Shown: positions 50,740-61,410, counted from the stretch's first letter. The stretch is 64,000 nucleotides of DNA from Leptodactylus fallax (GCA_947044405.1 CAMRHE010000017.1:11929001-11993000); one strand, 5' to 3'. Notes: generated from the sequence alone by a model not told the origin. Translations and numbers: made by a program.

Positions 50740-50990
50740 AACCAGGTTCACAGGCTTAATTTTTCAAGAATGGTGGATGTTGACCACCCGGGACCCCAGC
50801 TGATCAGCTGTTTGAAGAGCAGTGCGCGATGCGGCCTCTTCACTGAAAACCAAAAGCACATGACACATATAATGGCTTTGCTTGATATGGGACTGAGTTG
50901 CAAATATGTGAATGATGAACGTGACATCACATAGTCTCTGAAGTGAAGCTGATGCTCAATTGACCTATCTTAAAGGGATTATCCACCTTT
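50740..50990 (+). repeat. Family A repeat
   Basis: acccgggaccccagctgatc, agctgtttgaagagc, atgcggcctcttcactgaaa and gtgacatcacat are family A markers. Confidence 0.75.
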
Positions 50991-51195
50991 GTAATATTGA
51001 TGGCCTACAATATTAGTTCTGCGGGGCGCCCGTCCAACTGTTCCAGGACAACGCAGCTCCTGGAAATGTTTACACGCGGGGAGCTGTTCTACTCACTTGC
51101 TCTACAAAGTGTAGTGGCGGGCTTAGGTACTGCAGTGCTGCCTTGTTAAAGTCTATGGGAGGGCACTGCACATCTAATATTGATGCCTATCTTAA

Positions 51196-51440
51196 AGGGA
51201 TTGTCCAGGAAAAATGTTTTTTTTCTCTGGAGACTTGGGAAGGTGAAAAAGACAAAAAAAAAAAAAAACTCCCCGAGCACCGTATGGTCCCACTGCACGT
51301 GTGGCGAGGACTGCCGCTGGAGCAATTCGCAGGACCAGACGGCGGCCTCGGGCACAGGAACACTGGGAACAGGTGAGTATGGGTTTATTTTTGCTTTCCC
51401 TGGGCTCCAGAGAAAACACTGTTTTTCCTGAACAACCCCT
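51196..51440. mobile_element. TTAA-flanked MITE, 245 bp
   Basis: It begins agggattgtccaggaaaaa and ends tttcctgaacaacccct, flanked by TTAA at 51192-51195 and 51441-51444. It contains a 14-A tract. Another TTAA-type left end (ttaaagggattatcca) lies just upstream at about 50971, so two elements are adjacent. Confidence 0.82.
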
Positions 51441-51444
51441 TTAA

Positions 51445-52020
51445 GTACAGGTCATTGGTATTCCAAAAATGGATAACCCCTTTAAGAATAGGTCACCAAT
51501 TAATAATGCCTTTAATAGGCAAACGCTGCAGAAATCCGAGATACTGTTGGATCTTTGCGGTAATTTATAATCTCACTCCTTCCGGAATCTCTTTCATGAA
51601 AGTCTCAGTTTGTCGATGTTCACATTTATCAGCGACTGATCTGAATAATCTCCTTTGTGGCTGAATTAGAGATTAATTATTAAATGTAAAAGATTCCTCC
51701 AATGATGGGTAAGACGAGGCGTCTTAATATGCTTTTAATTACCATTAGACAAGCTAGTTATCACAAGTTTCCGCACATCACTCACATCGGAGCCCCCGGT
51801 AATTAATTCGCCCCACTGCAACAATCCTTAGGTGACAATTTCCTGTTGTGTTAAGTTATTTAACTCTTTCTGTGCTAATCGGGCAAAGATCTAGTATGTG
51901 GCCTGGTATGCACGGCACATGTGCCCAGGGGGGCAGGGGAATTACATGAAGGGTATACACCGAACAGCCCGAAGATCACAACAGAAGTAGTGAAAATCAC
52001 TGATTATCTCGTCACCAGGT
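51445..52020. other. SUCLG2 intron, unclassified
   Basis: Apart from ataacccctttaagaa at 51473-51488 nothing is recognised. Confidence 0.35.
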
Positions 52021-52160
52021 CAAAGGTTGGGTGAATAGATACGTAACCGATGGGGGTCCAACACCCGGACTGCACCAATCAGCTGATCTGGCTGTCTCCA
52101 AGCACTGAAAGGTACTGCTGTGGATGGTGCCAAAAGCAGCTTTGCTCAAAATAGGCACAC
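52021..52160 (+). repeat. Family A repeat, left half (host of the 39-bp array)
   Basis: gatgggggtccaacacccgg, caatcagctgatctgg and agcactgaaaggtactgctg are family A markers. The matching right half resumes at 56960. Confidence 0.75.
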
Positions 52161-53010
52161 AGAGCTGCAGTACCCCAGAGTAACCACTATACAGTGGACA
52201 GAGCTGCAGTACCCCAGAGTCACCACTATACAGCGGACAGAGCTGCAGTACCCCAGAGCCACCACTATACAGCGGACAGAGCTGCAGTACCCCAGAGCCA
52301 CCGCTATACAGCGGACAGAGCTGCAGTACCCCAGAGTCACCGCTATACAGCGGACAGAGCTGCAGTACCCCAGAATCACCGCTATACAGCGGACAGAACT
52401 GCAGTACCCCAGAGCCACCACTATACAGTGGACAGAGCTGCAGTATTATAGAGCCACCACTATACAGTGGACAGAGCTGCAGTACCCCAGAGCCACCACT
52501 ATACAGTGGACAGAGCTGCAGTACCCCAGAGCCACCACTATACAGTGGACAGAGCTGCAGTACCCAGAAGCCACCACTATACAGTGGACAGAGCTGCAGT
52601 ACCCCAGAGTCACCACTATACAGTGGACAGAGCTGCAGTACCCCAGAGCCACCACTATACAGTGGACAGAGCTGCAGTACCCCAGAGCCACCACTATACA
52701 GCGGACAGAGCTGCAGTACCCCAGAGCCACCACTATATAGCGGACAGAGCTGCAGTACCCCAGAGCCACCACTATACAGCGGACAGAGCTGCAGTACCCC
52801 AGAGCCACCACTATACAGCGGACAGAGCTGCAGTACCCCAGAGCCACCACTATACAGTGGACAGAGCTGCAGTACCCCAGAGTCACCACTATACAGTGGA
52901 CAGAGCTGCAGTACCCAGAAGCCACCACTATACAGTGGACAGAGCTGCAGTACCCAGAAGCCACCATTATACAGTGGACAGAGCTGCAGTACCCCAGAGT
53001 CACCACTATA
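52161..53010 (+). repeat. 39-bp minisatellite, left part
   Basis: About 22 head-to-tail units of agagctgcagtaccccagag joined to ccaccactatacagtggac. Because 39 is a multiple of three, long frames stay open on both strands (for example 206 codons, plus). Variants private to this part include acccagaagcc. Confidence 0.97.
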
Positions 53011-54577
53011 CAGTCATGGCCAAAAGTTTTGAGAATGATACAAATATTAATTTTTACAAAGTCTACTGCTTCAGTTTTTCTAATGGCAATTTGCATATAC
53101 TCCAGAATGTTATAAAGAGTGATCAGCTTAACAGCAATTACTTGCAAAGTCAATATTTGCCTAGAAAATGAACTTTATCCCCCAAAACACATTTCAACAT
53201 CATTGCAGCCCTGCCTTAAAAGGACCACCTAACATCGTTTCAGTGATTGCTCCATTAACACAGGTGTGGGTGTTGATGAGGACAGGGCTGGAGATCAATC
53301 TGTCATGATTAAGTAAGAATGACACCACTGGACACTTTAAAAGGAGGCTGGTGCTTGCCATCATTGTTTCTCTTCTGTTAACCATGGTTATCTCTAAAGA
53401 AACACGTGCAGTCATCATTGCACTGCACAAAAATGGCCTAACGGGGAAGAGTATTGCAGCTAGAAAGATTGCACCTCAGTCAACAATCTATCGCATCATC
53501 AAGAACTTCAAGGAGAGAGGTTCCATTGGTGCCAAAAAGGCTCCAGGGCGCCCAAGAAAGACCAGCAAGCGGCAGGACCGTCTCTTAAAAGTGTTTCAGC
53601 TGCGGGATCGGGCTACCAGCAGTGCAGAGCTTGCTGAGGAATGGCAGCAGGCAGGTGTGAGTGCATCTGCACGCACTGTGAGGCGGAGACTCTTGGAGCA
53701 AGGCCTGGTCTCAAGGAGGGCAGCAAAGAAGCCACTTCTCTCCAGAAAAAACATCAGGGACAGACTGATATTCTGCAAAAGGTACAGGGAGTGGACTGCT
53801 GAGGACTGGGGGAAAGTCATTTTCTCTGATGAATCCCCTTTTCGATTGTTTGGAACATCTGGAAAACAGCTTATTCGGAGAAGAAGAGGTGAGCGCTACC
53901 ACCAGTCTTGTCTCATGCCAACTGTAAAGCATCCTGAAACCATTCATGTGTGGGGTTGCTTCTCAGCCAAGGGAATCGGCTCTCTCACAGTCTTGCCTAA
54001 AAACACAGCCATGAATAAAGAATGGTACCAGAATGTCCTCCAAGAGCAACTTCTCCCAACCGTCCAAGAGCAGTTTGGCGCTCAACAATGCCTTTTCCAG
54101 CATGATGGAGCACCTTGCCATAAAGCAAAGGAGATAACTAAATGGCTCAGGGAACAAAACATAGAGATTTTGGGTCCATGGCCTGGAAACTCCCCAGATC
54201 TTAATCCCATTGAGAACTTGTGGTCAATCATCAAGAGACGGGTGGACAAACAAAAACCAACAAATTCAGACAAAATGAAAGCATTGATTCTGCAAGAATG
54301 GACTGCTATCAGTCAGGATTTGGTCCAGAAGTTGATTGAGAGCATGCCAGGGAGAATTGCAGAGGTCCTGAAGAAGAAGGGTCAACACTGCAAATATTGA
54401 CTTGCTGCATTAACTCATTCTAACTGTCAATATAAGCTTCTGTTACTCATAATATGAATGCAATTCTATTTCTGTATGTGATAAAAACATCTGACAAACA
54501 CACATAAAAACCAGAGGGCAGCAGATCATGTGAAAATAGAATATTTGTGTCATTCTCAAAACTTTTGGCCATGACTG
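53011..54577 (+). mobile_element. Tc1/mariner element, copy 3, 1,567 bp, apparently intact
   Basis: The ends are cagtcatggccaaaagtttt and its reverse complement. TA at 53009-53010 and 54578-54579 duplicates the TA in the minisatellite unit's actatacagtgg. The outer arms match for about 38 bp; inner repeats lie at about 53141-53160 (cttgcaaagtcaatatttgc) and, mirrored, at about 54389-54405, giving the IR/DR layout. The transposase frame is uninterrupted. This is the only copy of the three with both intact ends and an intact gene. Confidence 0.97.
53384..54400 (+). CDS. Tc1-like DD34E transposase, uninterrupted, 338 codons
   Basis: The cut-and-paste transposase of a Tc1/mariner element acts in the nucleus on its own terminal repeats. 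Start chosen at the second Met (accATGgtt, good Kozak context, MVISKETRAVI as in the family) rather than 53351. The N-terminal paired-like helix-turn-helix runs about residues 1-55, followed by the GRPRKTSKRQ AT-hook region (~60-70) and a second helix-turn-helix to ~115. Catalytic residues are the Asp of VIFSDESPFRLFG, the Asp of CLFQHDGAPCHKAKE and the Glu of SPDLNPIENLW, all present in one frame. HVWGCFSAKG is the usual glycine-box region. It ends KKKGQHCKY with TGA at 54398-54400, inside the right inner repeat. Length matches the family (about 340). Single exon; expression in the host cannot be judged. Confidence 0.95.
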   Translation: MVISKETRAVIIALHKNGLTGKSIAARKIAPQSTIYRIIKNFKERGSIGAKKAPGRPRKTSKRQDRLLKVFQLRDRATSSAELAEEWQQAGVSASARTVRRRLLEQGLVSRRAAKKPLLSRKNIRDRLIFCKRYREWTAEDWGKVIFSDESPFRLFGTSGKQLIRRRRGERYHQSCLMPTVKHPETIHVWGCFSAKGIGSLTVLPKNTAMNKEWYQNVLQEQLLPTVQEQFGAQQCLFQHDGAPCHKAKEITKWLREQNIEILGPWPGNSPDLNPIENLWSIIKRRVDKQKPTNSDKMKALILQEWTAISQDLVQKLIESMPGRIAEVLKKKGQHCKY

Positions 54578-54579
54578 TA

Positions 54580-56959
54580 CAGTGGACAGAGCTGCAGTAC
54601 CCATGAGCCACCACTATACAGTGGACAGAGCTGCAGTACCCCAGAGTCACCACTATACAGTGGACAGAGCTGCAGTACCCCAGAGTCACTACTATACAGC
54701 GGACAGAGCTACAGTACTCCAGAGCCACCACTATACAGTGAACAGAGCTGCAGTACCCCAGAGCCACCACTATACAGTGAAGAGCTGCAGTACCCCAGAG
54801 TCACCACTATACAGTGAACAGAGCTGCAGTACCCCAGAGCCACCACTATACAGTGAACAGAGCTGCAGTACCCCAGAGCCACCACTATACAGTGGACAGA
54901 GCTGCAGTACCCCAGAGCCACCACTACACAGCGGACAGAGCTACCATTATACATTGGACAGTACTGCAGTACCCCAGAGCCACCACTATACAGTGGACAG
55001 AGCTGCAGTACCCCAGAGCCACCACTATACAGTGGACAGAGCTGCAGTATTAAAGAGCCACCACTATACAGTGGACAGAGCTGCAGTATTATAGAGCCAC
55101 CACTATACAGTGGACAGAGCTTCAGTACCCATGAGCCACCACTATACAGTGGACAGAGCTGCAGTACCCCAGAGTCACCACTATACAGTGAACAGAGCTG
55201 CAGTACCCCAGAGCCACCACTATACAGTGGACAGAGCTGCAGTACCCCAGAGCCACCACTACACAGCGGACAGAGCTACCATTATACATTGCACAGTACT
55301 GCAGTACCCCAGAGCCACCACTATACAGTGGACAGAGCTGCAGTACCCCAGAGCCACCACTATACAGTGGACAGAGCTGCAGTATTATAGAGCCTCCACT
55401 ATACAGTGGACAGAGCTGCAGTATTATAGAGCCACCACTATACAGTGGACAGAGCTGCAGTACCCATGAGCCACCACTATACAGTGGACAGAGCTGCAGT
55501 ACCCCAGAGTCACTACTATACAGCAGACAGAGCTACAGTACTCCAGAGCCACCACTATACAGTGAACAGAGCTGTAGTACCCCAGAGTCACCACTATACA
55601 GTGAACAGAGCTGCAGTACCCCAGAGTCACCACTATACAGTGAACAGAGCTGCAGTACCCCAGAGTCACCACTATACAGCAGACAGAGCTACAGTACTCC
55701 AGAGCCACCACTATACAGCGGACAGACCTACCATTATACATTGGACAGTACTGCAGTACCCCAGAGCCACGACTATACAGTGGACAGAGCTGCAGTACCC
55801 CAGAGCCACCACTATACAGTGGACAGAGCTGCAGTATTATAGAGCCACCACTATACAGTGGACAGAGCTGCAGTATTATAGAGCCACCACTATACAATGG
55901 ACAGAGCTGCAGTATTATAGAGCCACCACTATACAGTGGACAGAAATGCAGTACCCATGAGCCACCACTATACAGTGGACAGAGCTGCAGTACCCCAGAG
56001 TCACCACTATACAGTGAACAGAGCTGCAGTACCCCAGAGCCACCACTATACAGTGAACAGAGCTGCAGTACCCCAGAGCCACCACTATACAGCGGACAGA
56101 GCCACCACTATACAGTGGACAGAGCTGCAGTATTATAGAGCCACCACTATACAGTGGACAGAGCTGCAGTATTATAGAGCCACCACTATACAGTGGACAG
56201 AGCTGCAGTATTATAGAGCCACCACTATACAGTGGACAGAGCTGCAGTACCCATGAGCCACCACTATACAGTGGAAAGAGCTGCAGTACCCCAGAGTCAC
56301 CACTATACAGCGGACAGAGCTGCAGTACCCCAGAGTCACTACTATACAGTGAACAGAGCTGCAGTACCCCAGAGTCACCACTATACAGTGAACAGAGCTG
56401 CAGTACCCCAGAGTCACCACTATACAGTGAACAGAGCTGCAGTACCCCAGAGTCACCACTATACAGCGGACAGAGCTACCATTATACATTGGACAGTACT
56501 GCAGTACCCATGAGCCACCACTATACAGCGGACAGAGCAGCAGTACCCCAGAGCCACCACTATACAGTGGACAGAGCTGCAGTATTATAGAGCCACCACT
56601 ATACAGTGGACAGAGCTGCAGTACCCCAGAGCCACCACTATACAGCGGACAGAGCTGCAGTACCCCAGAGCCACCACTATACAGTGGACAGAGCTGCAGT
56701 ATTATAGAGCCACCACTATACAGTGAACAGAGCTGCAGTACCCCAGAGCCACCACTATACAGCGGACAGAGCTACCATTATACATTGGACAGTACTGCAG
56801 TACCCATGAGCCACCACTATACAGCGGACAGAGCAGCAGTACCCCAAAAAAAAGAGCCACCACTATACAGTGGACAGAGCTGCAGTACCCCAGAGCCACC
56901 ACTATACAGTGGACAGAGCTGCAGTACCCCAGAGCCACCACTATACAGTGGACAGAGCT
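54580..56959 (+). repeat. 39-bp minisatellite, right part with higher-order structure
   Basis: About 60 units. Besides the common unit there are private variants: cagtgaacag, acccatgagcc, attatagagcc, and a block ccattatacattggacagta at about 54948, 55272, 55734, 56481 and 56781. The variants recur in the same order, so longer blocks of several units were themselves copied. Frames stay open for over 150 codons on both strands as a consequence of the 39-bp period. Confidence 0.97.
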
Positions 56960-57225
56960 TTAGCTCTGCTCCTGTTACTTGAATAAGCCAAGTTGCTTTG
57001 GGCTCCGCCCAGCACTGTAGCTTCCTGCGTCCCATTCACAAGCTTTTTGAGAACATGATGCTCATGAGAACGCTACTTCCTCTTCTTAGGTTGGCAACGT
57101 CTCGTTCATTGGTCACATGTTCTGTTTCATATGAATGGGACTACGCTGGTTAATTCAAACAATTGATCAGCGGGGTCCTGGCTGGGTCATCGATATTAGT
57201 CCTGGAAAAACCCTTTAATTTTTTG
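56960..57225 (+). repeat. Family A repeat, right half
   Basis: ctgttacttgaataagcc, tttcatatgaatggga, gatcagcggggtcctgg and tggaaaaaccctttaa complete the copy begun at 52021. The minisatellite therefore lies inside one family A element. Confidence 0.75.
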
Positions 57226-58024
57226 GGCAAATAAAAGAGAAGATACTAAACAACCCCTTGTGGTCATGTATAAACTACACAATAGAGGAAGCACTTAGCT
57301 ACTTATAAGACATTTATGGAAGTCTTTTTGCAATATTCTTACGCCTGGAGGTTACAGATACTTTATGGGGCCCCTATTACAAGCTGGCATTACAAAACAA
57401 GCTCTCAATTGCCGGAGACTCAATGGACTACATTGAGCCAAGTAGATGCCACTAATGAACGCCGTATTCTGCACATCGCACTTAATAGCCGTTAATTACG
57501 TGGTTTAAGGCCTGACTTGTAGATCTAAGAATCCGGATGCCAAGACGAGGGCTCTGCGGCAATCCCCGGAGACACGTGCAAATAATGAAAACCCTCAGTT
57601 GTTCTGTGTTCTGCTGAAAATCACAGCTGTAACAAGAAGATTCTTCTCCAAGCTTAAGCTTTGTTTGGCAGAGCGTCCATAACACTTCTACGACTGCGTA
57701 TTTTCAGGAAATACCTGGGGATTACTCGGCTCCATCTAAAAATCTGCCGCAAGATAACACAAGGTATTGTAGGAAATCAATTATTTTAACTTGTAAAGGG
57801 TTGTCTTCTGACAAAAATACAAGGAGTCTTGGCAGGATGTGCCACCTATGGGGCTCCAACAGCTATTGGCACCAATCGTAATGCCTCCATTGGTTCCACT
57901 TGGCTTTTCCCGGTGACATATACGTGACCATTCGGCCTCTGTAGAGAGACAAGTATTGGCCACTGGAGACTTTCCTAGCTTGGCTACCACCTTGTTCTAG
58001 TGAAAGACAATGGTTTGACCCTTT
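57226..58024. other. SUCLG2 intron, apparently single-copy
   Basis: No repeat or exon recognised; 57300-57760 may be single copy. Confidence 0.35.
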
Positions 58025-58025
58025 A

Positions 58026-58370
58026 AAGGGGTTTTCCAAGACTAAGATATTCATCGCCTCTCCTTGGGATAGGTCATCAATAGCAGATCGTTGGGTTATG
58101 ACACCTGGAAACCCCACTGATCAGCCGACTGAATGGGCCGCAGAGTTTGGACAAATGCTGCGGCCTCTTTACTGCTTACCAAGCAAAGCGCCGTACATTA
58201 TATTGTGGCGGTGCTTGGTATTGCAGCTGAGTCCCATCCATTTTCACCAAGGCCATGTGATGAAAGGATGAGAGGTCATTGGCCTGAAAAGAGAAAGTGG
58301 GGCTCACCAACAAGTTGCAAGCTCTTCAAACAGCTGATCGGCGGGGGTCCTGAGTGTTGGACCAATTGGT
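58026..58370 (+). repeat. Family A repeat, near full length
   Basis: aaaggggttttccaagacta, ataggtcatcaatagcagat, gctgcggcctctttactgc, agcgccgtacattatattgt, tgcttggtattgcagctgag and gatcggcgggggtcctga occur in order. Confidence 0.85.
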
Positions 58371-58459
58371 CCCTTGCACTTGTATAGGGCATTTGGAAAA
58401 AGTTGCTGGGTAGGGTGTGTGTGGGCATTTTTAGAAGTTGAATCAGAATGGGTATACAT

Positions 58460-58775
58460 AATGGGGGGAATTTACTAAGCTTAGTATGGCACGTGATGCT
58501 CCTAAATTATTAACAGGCTATGGCCTCTTAAAAATTCAGGCGACGTACAGGAGGGTCCCATGTGCCAGTAACGAAAACCTATGCCATCGAGGTACAACTG
58601 GTGCCAGTTTTCTGTTGCAACATATAGTAAATTCTGGGCCCATCTTAGTCTCTGCCCACTTTCTTAAAGCAGAGCCAACAATGTGGCACAAAAAAAGTGC
58701 CATGTGCCAAATATCTGCCCCATCTGTACCCATCAACACTGGGAAACGGGTGCAGAGGATTTAGCAATGTTTCAC
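58460..58775. repeat. Family E repeat
   Basis: ggggaatttactaagcttag at the left and gcagaggatttagcaatgtt at the right form loose inverted ends, with an atctgccccatctg block between. Confidence 0.5.
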
Positions 58776-59635
58776 CCCGGACTGTGCTATAGGTTTTCAT
58801 AAAAGATGCCGGCGCCATCCTGATCCAAAGCGGCCGGGGGCACGGTGACGACAAAGGTAACAATATCATTTTGTTTGTGACCTGGACTGATATTTTGGAG
58901 ATCTAACAAGGTAATTCAGAAATGGCCGGGGCCAGAGCCCCCCGGCATTGTGCAATGTGGCTTTTAGTTATGAAAGTGGAATACGGTAAGGATTTTAATC
59001 TACAGAACAAGGCCATTTTCTCCTTAGCATGCTGCCAATTCACCTGGCATTGATTAAGTGGCAGCGGCCCATGCAGACAGAATGATTACTACAGTTTGCA
59101 CAAAAATTGATTTAAAAACTTTGCGAAAAAAGAAGGAAAAAAAAAAAAAAGTATTGTCAAGTGTTCAGATTGATCCGAGGAGCTGGAAATATGGATCTTC
59201 TGTACATTAAAAACTACACATGATGCATCAACGGCGCGCTGAACACGGAGACGCGTTAACCTGACATCATCTACAGTATAAATGGCCGCTGAATGAGCCT
59301 CATGTATCTCATTACCCATTCACATGAATAAATTGCTTTTTGACGATAAACAGCTCGGAGGTTTACAGACGAGACGCCGCTTACCGGAGACTTTGGCGTT
59401 AAAGGCAAACTGATATTTTATTTTTTCAGAATCGGCAATAACTTCTCGGCTAGTTGCTCTTCAGTGGGCTTATGGGAGGGGGGGGCAGTGTTTCTCATTG
59501 AGGAGAGACAATGGTGTTGGAGAGTTACGCAAAGCTCCATGGGAAACAAGTATGCAAATTAGCTCATACCAGTTTAACTAGAGATGGGATTTGATCCGAG
59601 ACTGTGACCTTTCACTCCTTTCAGCCCTACTGATC
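58776..59635. other. SUCLG2 intron, mostly unclassified
   Basis: An A-rich tract lies at 59126-59150; nothing else recognised. Confidence 0.35.
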
Positions 59636-59639
59636 ATAG

Positions 59640-59925
59640 CAGCGCTCAGCTATTATCATCTGTACCCCTGGTGGTTGAGGTGGTCACTGCTGCAACCAGG
59701 GGCCCACAGGTCACCCCCACCACATCAGGGCTGGTTAAACTTTTTTGATCTCCTTTGTTATTTCTTTTGATGGCTGGTAGTCTGGGCATCATAAATGTAT
59801 CACCCCTGCCCTCTGGTGCACTGGAGTGAAAAGATTTATGATACACAGCCTTCCACTGTCAGAAAGGAGAAATAGCACATGGCCAGCAGCATATAGTCAA
59901 GGAGGGATTCTCTGGAGGAGGCTAA
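59640..59925 (+). repeat. Family I repeat, copy 2
   Basis: gcccacaggtcacccccac, tctggtgcactggagtgaaa, gatacacagccttccactg and caaggagggattctctgga match copy 1 at 23036-23310 in order and orientation. Confidence 0.7.
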
Positions 59926-60000
59926 ATCTAAACTGGACAGGTCAGGAAAGGTGATGGGACCCTTTAAATGTCTGTAAGAAATAGCAGTCTGCACCCTTGA

Positions 60001-60230
60001 AAGGGTTTTGTCATTACAGACACTTATCCCTGATCCACAGGTGATAAAGTGTCAGATCGTTGGTAGTCGGAGTGCTGGAACCCCCAGCAATCAGGAGAAC
60101 GTGGGCCCGGAAATCTCCAGCATACTCCATATGAATAAAGCGTCAGTGTGTTTCCCCGACTGCCGCTCCATTCCCTTACATGTGGCTGTCGGAGACTGCG
60201 GTGATAAGTGTCTGTAATGACAAAACCCCT
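60001..60230. mobile_element. Short fold-back element with 28-bp near-perfect arms
   Basis: aagggttttgtcattacaga and cacttatc at 60001-60028 is mirrored at 60203-60230. Centre markers (cagatcgttggtagtcgg; ggaacccccagcaatcagg) relate it to family A. No TTAA flanks remain. It lies 244 bp from the SUCLG2 exon A donor. Confidence 0.8.
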
Positions 60231-60473
60231 GCAAGAAACTGACTCCATCCAGCGGTGGTAAGTGGCTATGGACGTGCTCTAGGAGAGCCCTTGTGCCAGG
60301 CAATGTAAAACCCAGCTAAATATCAGGATCACTTCACAAACCAACTTGACCTTTCTTCCTTCTAAGCGAGAACAAAACAATCCTATTGACTGTAACGCTC
60401 AACTCCCCAAAGCTCCGAGCCATGAGGATGATGAGGATTGCAAAAAACATAATTACAATCATTGTTTTCTTAC

Positions 60474-60570
60474 CTTGTCCTTCCGGAGTTTCACCGAAGG
60501 GATTCACTTCAACCTGAGTAGCATCGACTTTCAGGAAAAGCTCGTACAGTCTCTTAATCTGATCCGCGGC
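60474..60570 (-). CDS. SUCLG2: SUCLG2 internal exon A (ATP-grasp part with Mg-binding Asn)
   Basis: Internal exon of the GDP-forming succinyl-CoA ligase beta subunit, a mitochondrial matrix TCA-cycle enzyme that couples succinyl-CoA hydrolysis to GTP formation as a heterodimer with SUCLG1. The exon encodes 32 codons starting AADQIKRLYELF and ending DATQVEVNPFGETPEGQ, followed by one base of a split Val codon. The acceptor reads aacgcag and the donor reads CAAG|gtaag (phase 1). The VEVNP motif is the conserved end of the ATP-grasp domain; by homology with bacterial SucC its Asn helps bind Mg2+. From memory of the family this corresponds to about residues 220-250 of a ~430-residue precursor. 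The preceding exon was not seen to the right. GTP- rather than ATP-specific identity rests on overall likeness to SUCLG2 over SUCLA2 in the three exons. Confidence 0.95.
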
Positions 60571-61065
60571 CTGCGTTTCATTAAACACAACACAATTACG
60601 ATACTGAGGTTGGTGAAGAAGAGGACGAGTATTAGAAGAAATATTACATTGTTCTATTATATAACTCACAGGAGGGATCGAGAGGAAAGATAGGAAGACG
60701 ACCTTTAGGTCAAGGAGTCCTCCAGGGAGGGTCTCAATGCTTACTTACCCTGAGATCTATGCAGATAAACCACAGATTTCCAGGCTTGTTCTAACCCTGG
60801 GTCACAGAGTCCCAGGAACCTGTGGTTCGTCTTCATAGATGTTTATTCTCACGGTTGCACTGTGATTTGTGGTGTTGGCGCATGCGTACGACACCTGCTC
60901 CGGCCTGCAGAGTAAGGAGCGGTTGTGCACATACTTATCACGATTATATAAACATATCTGTGCAACAGAGGACCAAATTTCTGAAAGACAGCATTACATT
61001 CAGGTAAACCTAAGGTCTCTTAGTGTGTTTACTGCAATTTACTCATTCCCAGTGACAGATTCCCT
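60571..61065. other. SUCLG2 intron upstream of exon A
   Basis: The acceptor tract of exon A is moderately pyrimidine-poor (gtgtttaatgaaacgcag). The remainder is unclassified. Confidence 0.4.
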
Positions 61066-61069
61066 TTAA

Positions 61070-61406
61070 AGGGGTTGTCCAGGAAGTGTAGCAAACTTAT
61101 GAGCTGCCAACAAACAAAAAAAATACACACTCACCAAACCTCGTTCCATTGTCTGGTCCCCTTTCCCTCATGTGCCGGGGCTCGCTAGGCTGGGTCTGTA
61201 CATGAGTGACAACAATGGTCCCTCTCCTGCTTGGCCTCAGTGGTCATGTGAGCTTCTCGGCTTAAACCGCGGTGAGCCTTGGCACGTAAGGGAAAGGGGA
61301 CCAGCACAAGACAATGGAGCACCGGGTACAGGTATGTCTTTCATTTTTTTTGTGTTTTACACCCACCCGGTCTCCCTTGAGTTGGCTTCAAATCCTGGAA
61401 ACCCCT
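61070..61406. mobile_element. TTAA-flanked MITE, 337 bp
   Basis: It begins aggggttgtccaggaagt and ends atcctggaaacccct, flanked by TTAA at 61066-61069 and 61407-61410. Inner arms include acactcaccaaacctcg near 61127 and a gtgagccttggcacg block. No coding capacity. Confidence 0.85.
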
Positions 61407-61410
61407 TTAA

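Larger units (their letters stand above)
38285..60570 (-). other. SUCLG2: SUCLG2 gene body, partial (three exons, two complete introns)
   Basis: The three exons A, B and C are colinear on the minus strand with introns of 17,698 bp (42776-60473, phase 1) and 4,186 bp (38428-42613, phase 1), each with GT-AG ends. Everything left of 38285 and right of 60570 is presumed flanking intron of the same gene, because the 5' exons (mitochondrial presequence, nucleotide-binding start) and the 3' exons are absent. The introns contain two of the three minisatellites and one intact Tc1 element. Confidence 0.9.

Noticed and set aside
53351..53383. Upstream Met as start of the intact transposase
   Set aside because: The 11 extra residues are hydrophobic and not family-like; the second Met has a better context and matches the usual Tc1 N-terminus.
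52120..56960. Long open frames of up to 235 codons on both strands, resembling a repetitive protein gene
   Set aside because: They follow from a 39-bp (13-codon) period with no stop in several frames on both strands. They lack splice context, and the same unit occurs as part of a MITE.
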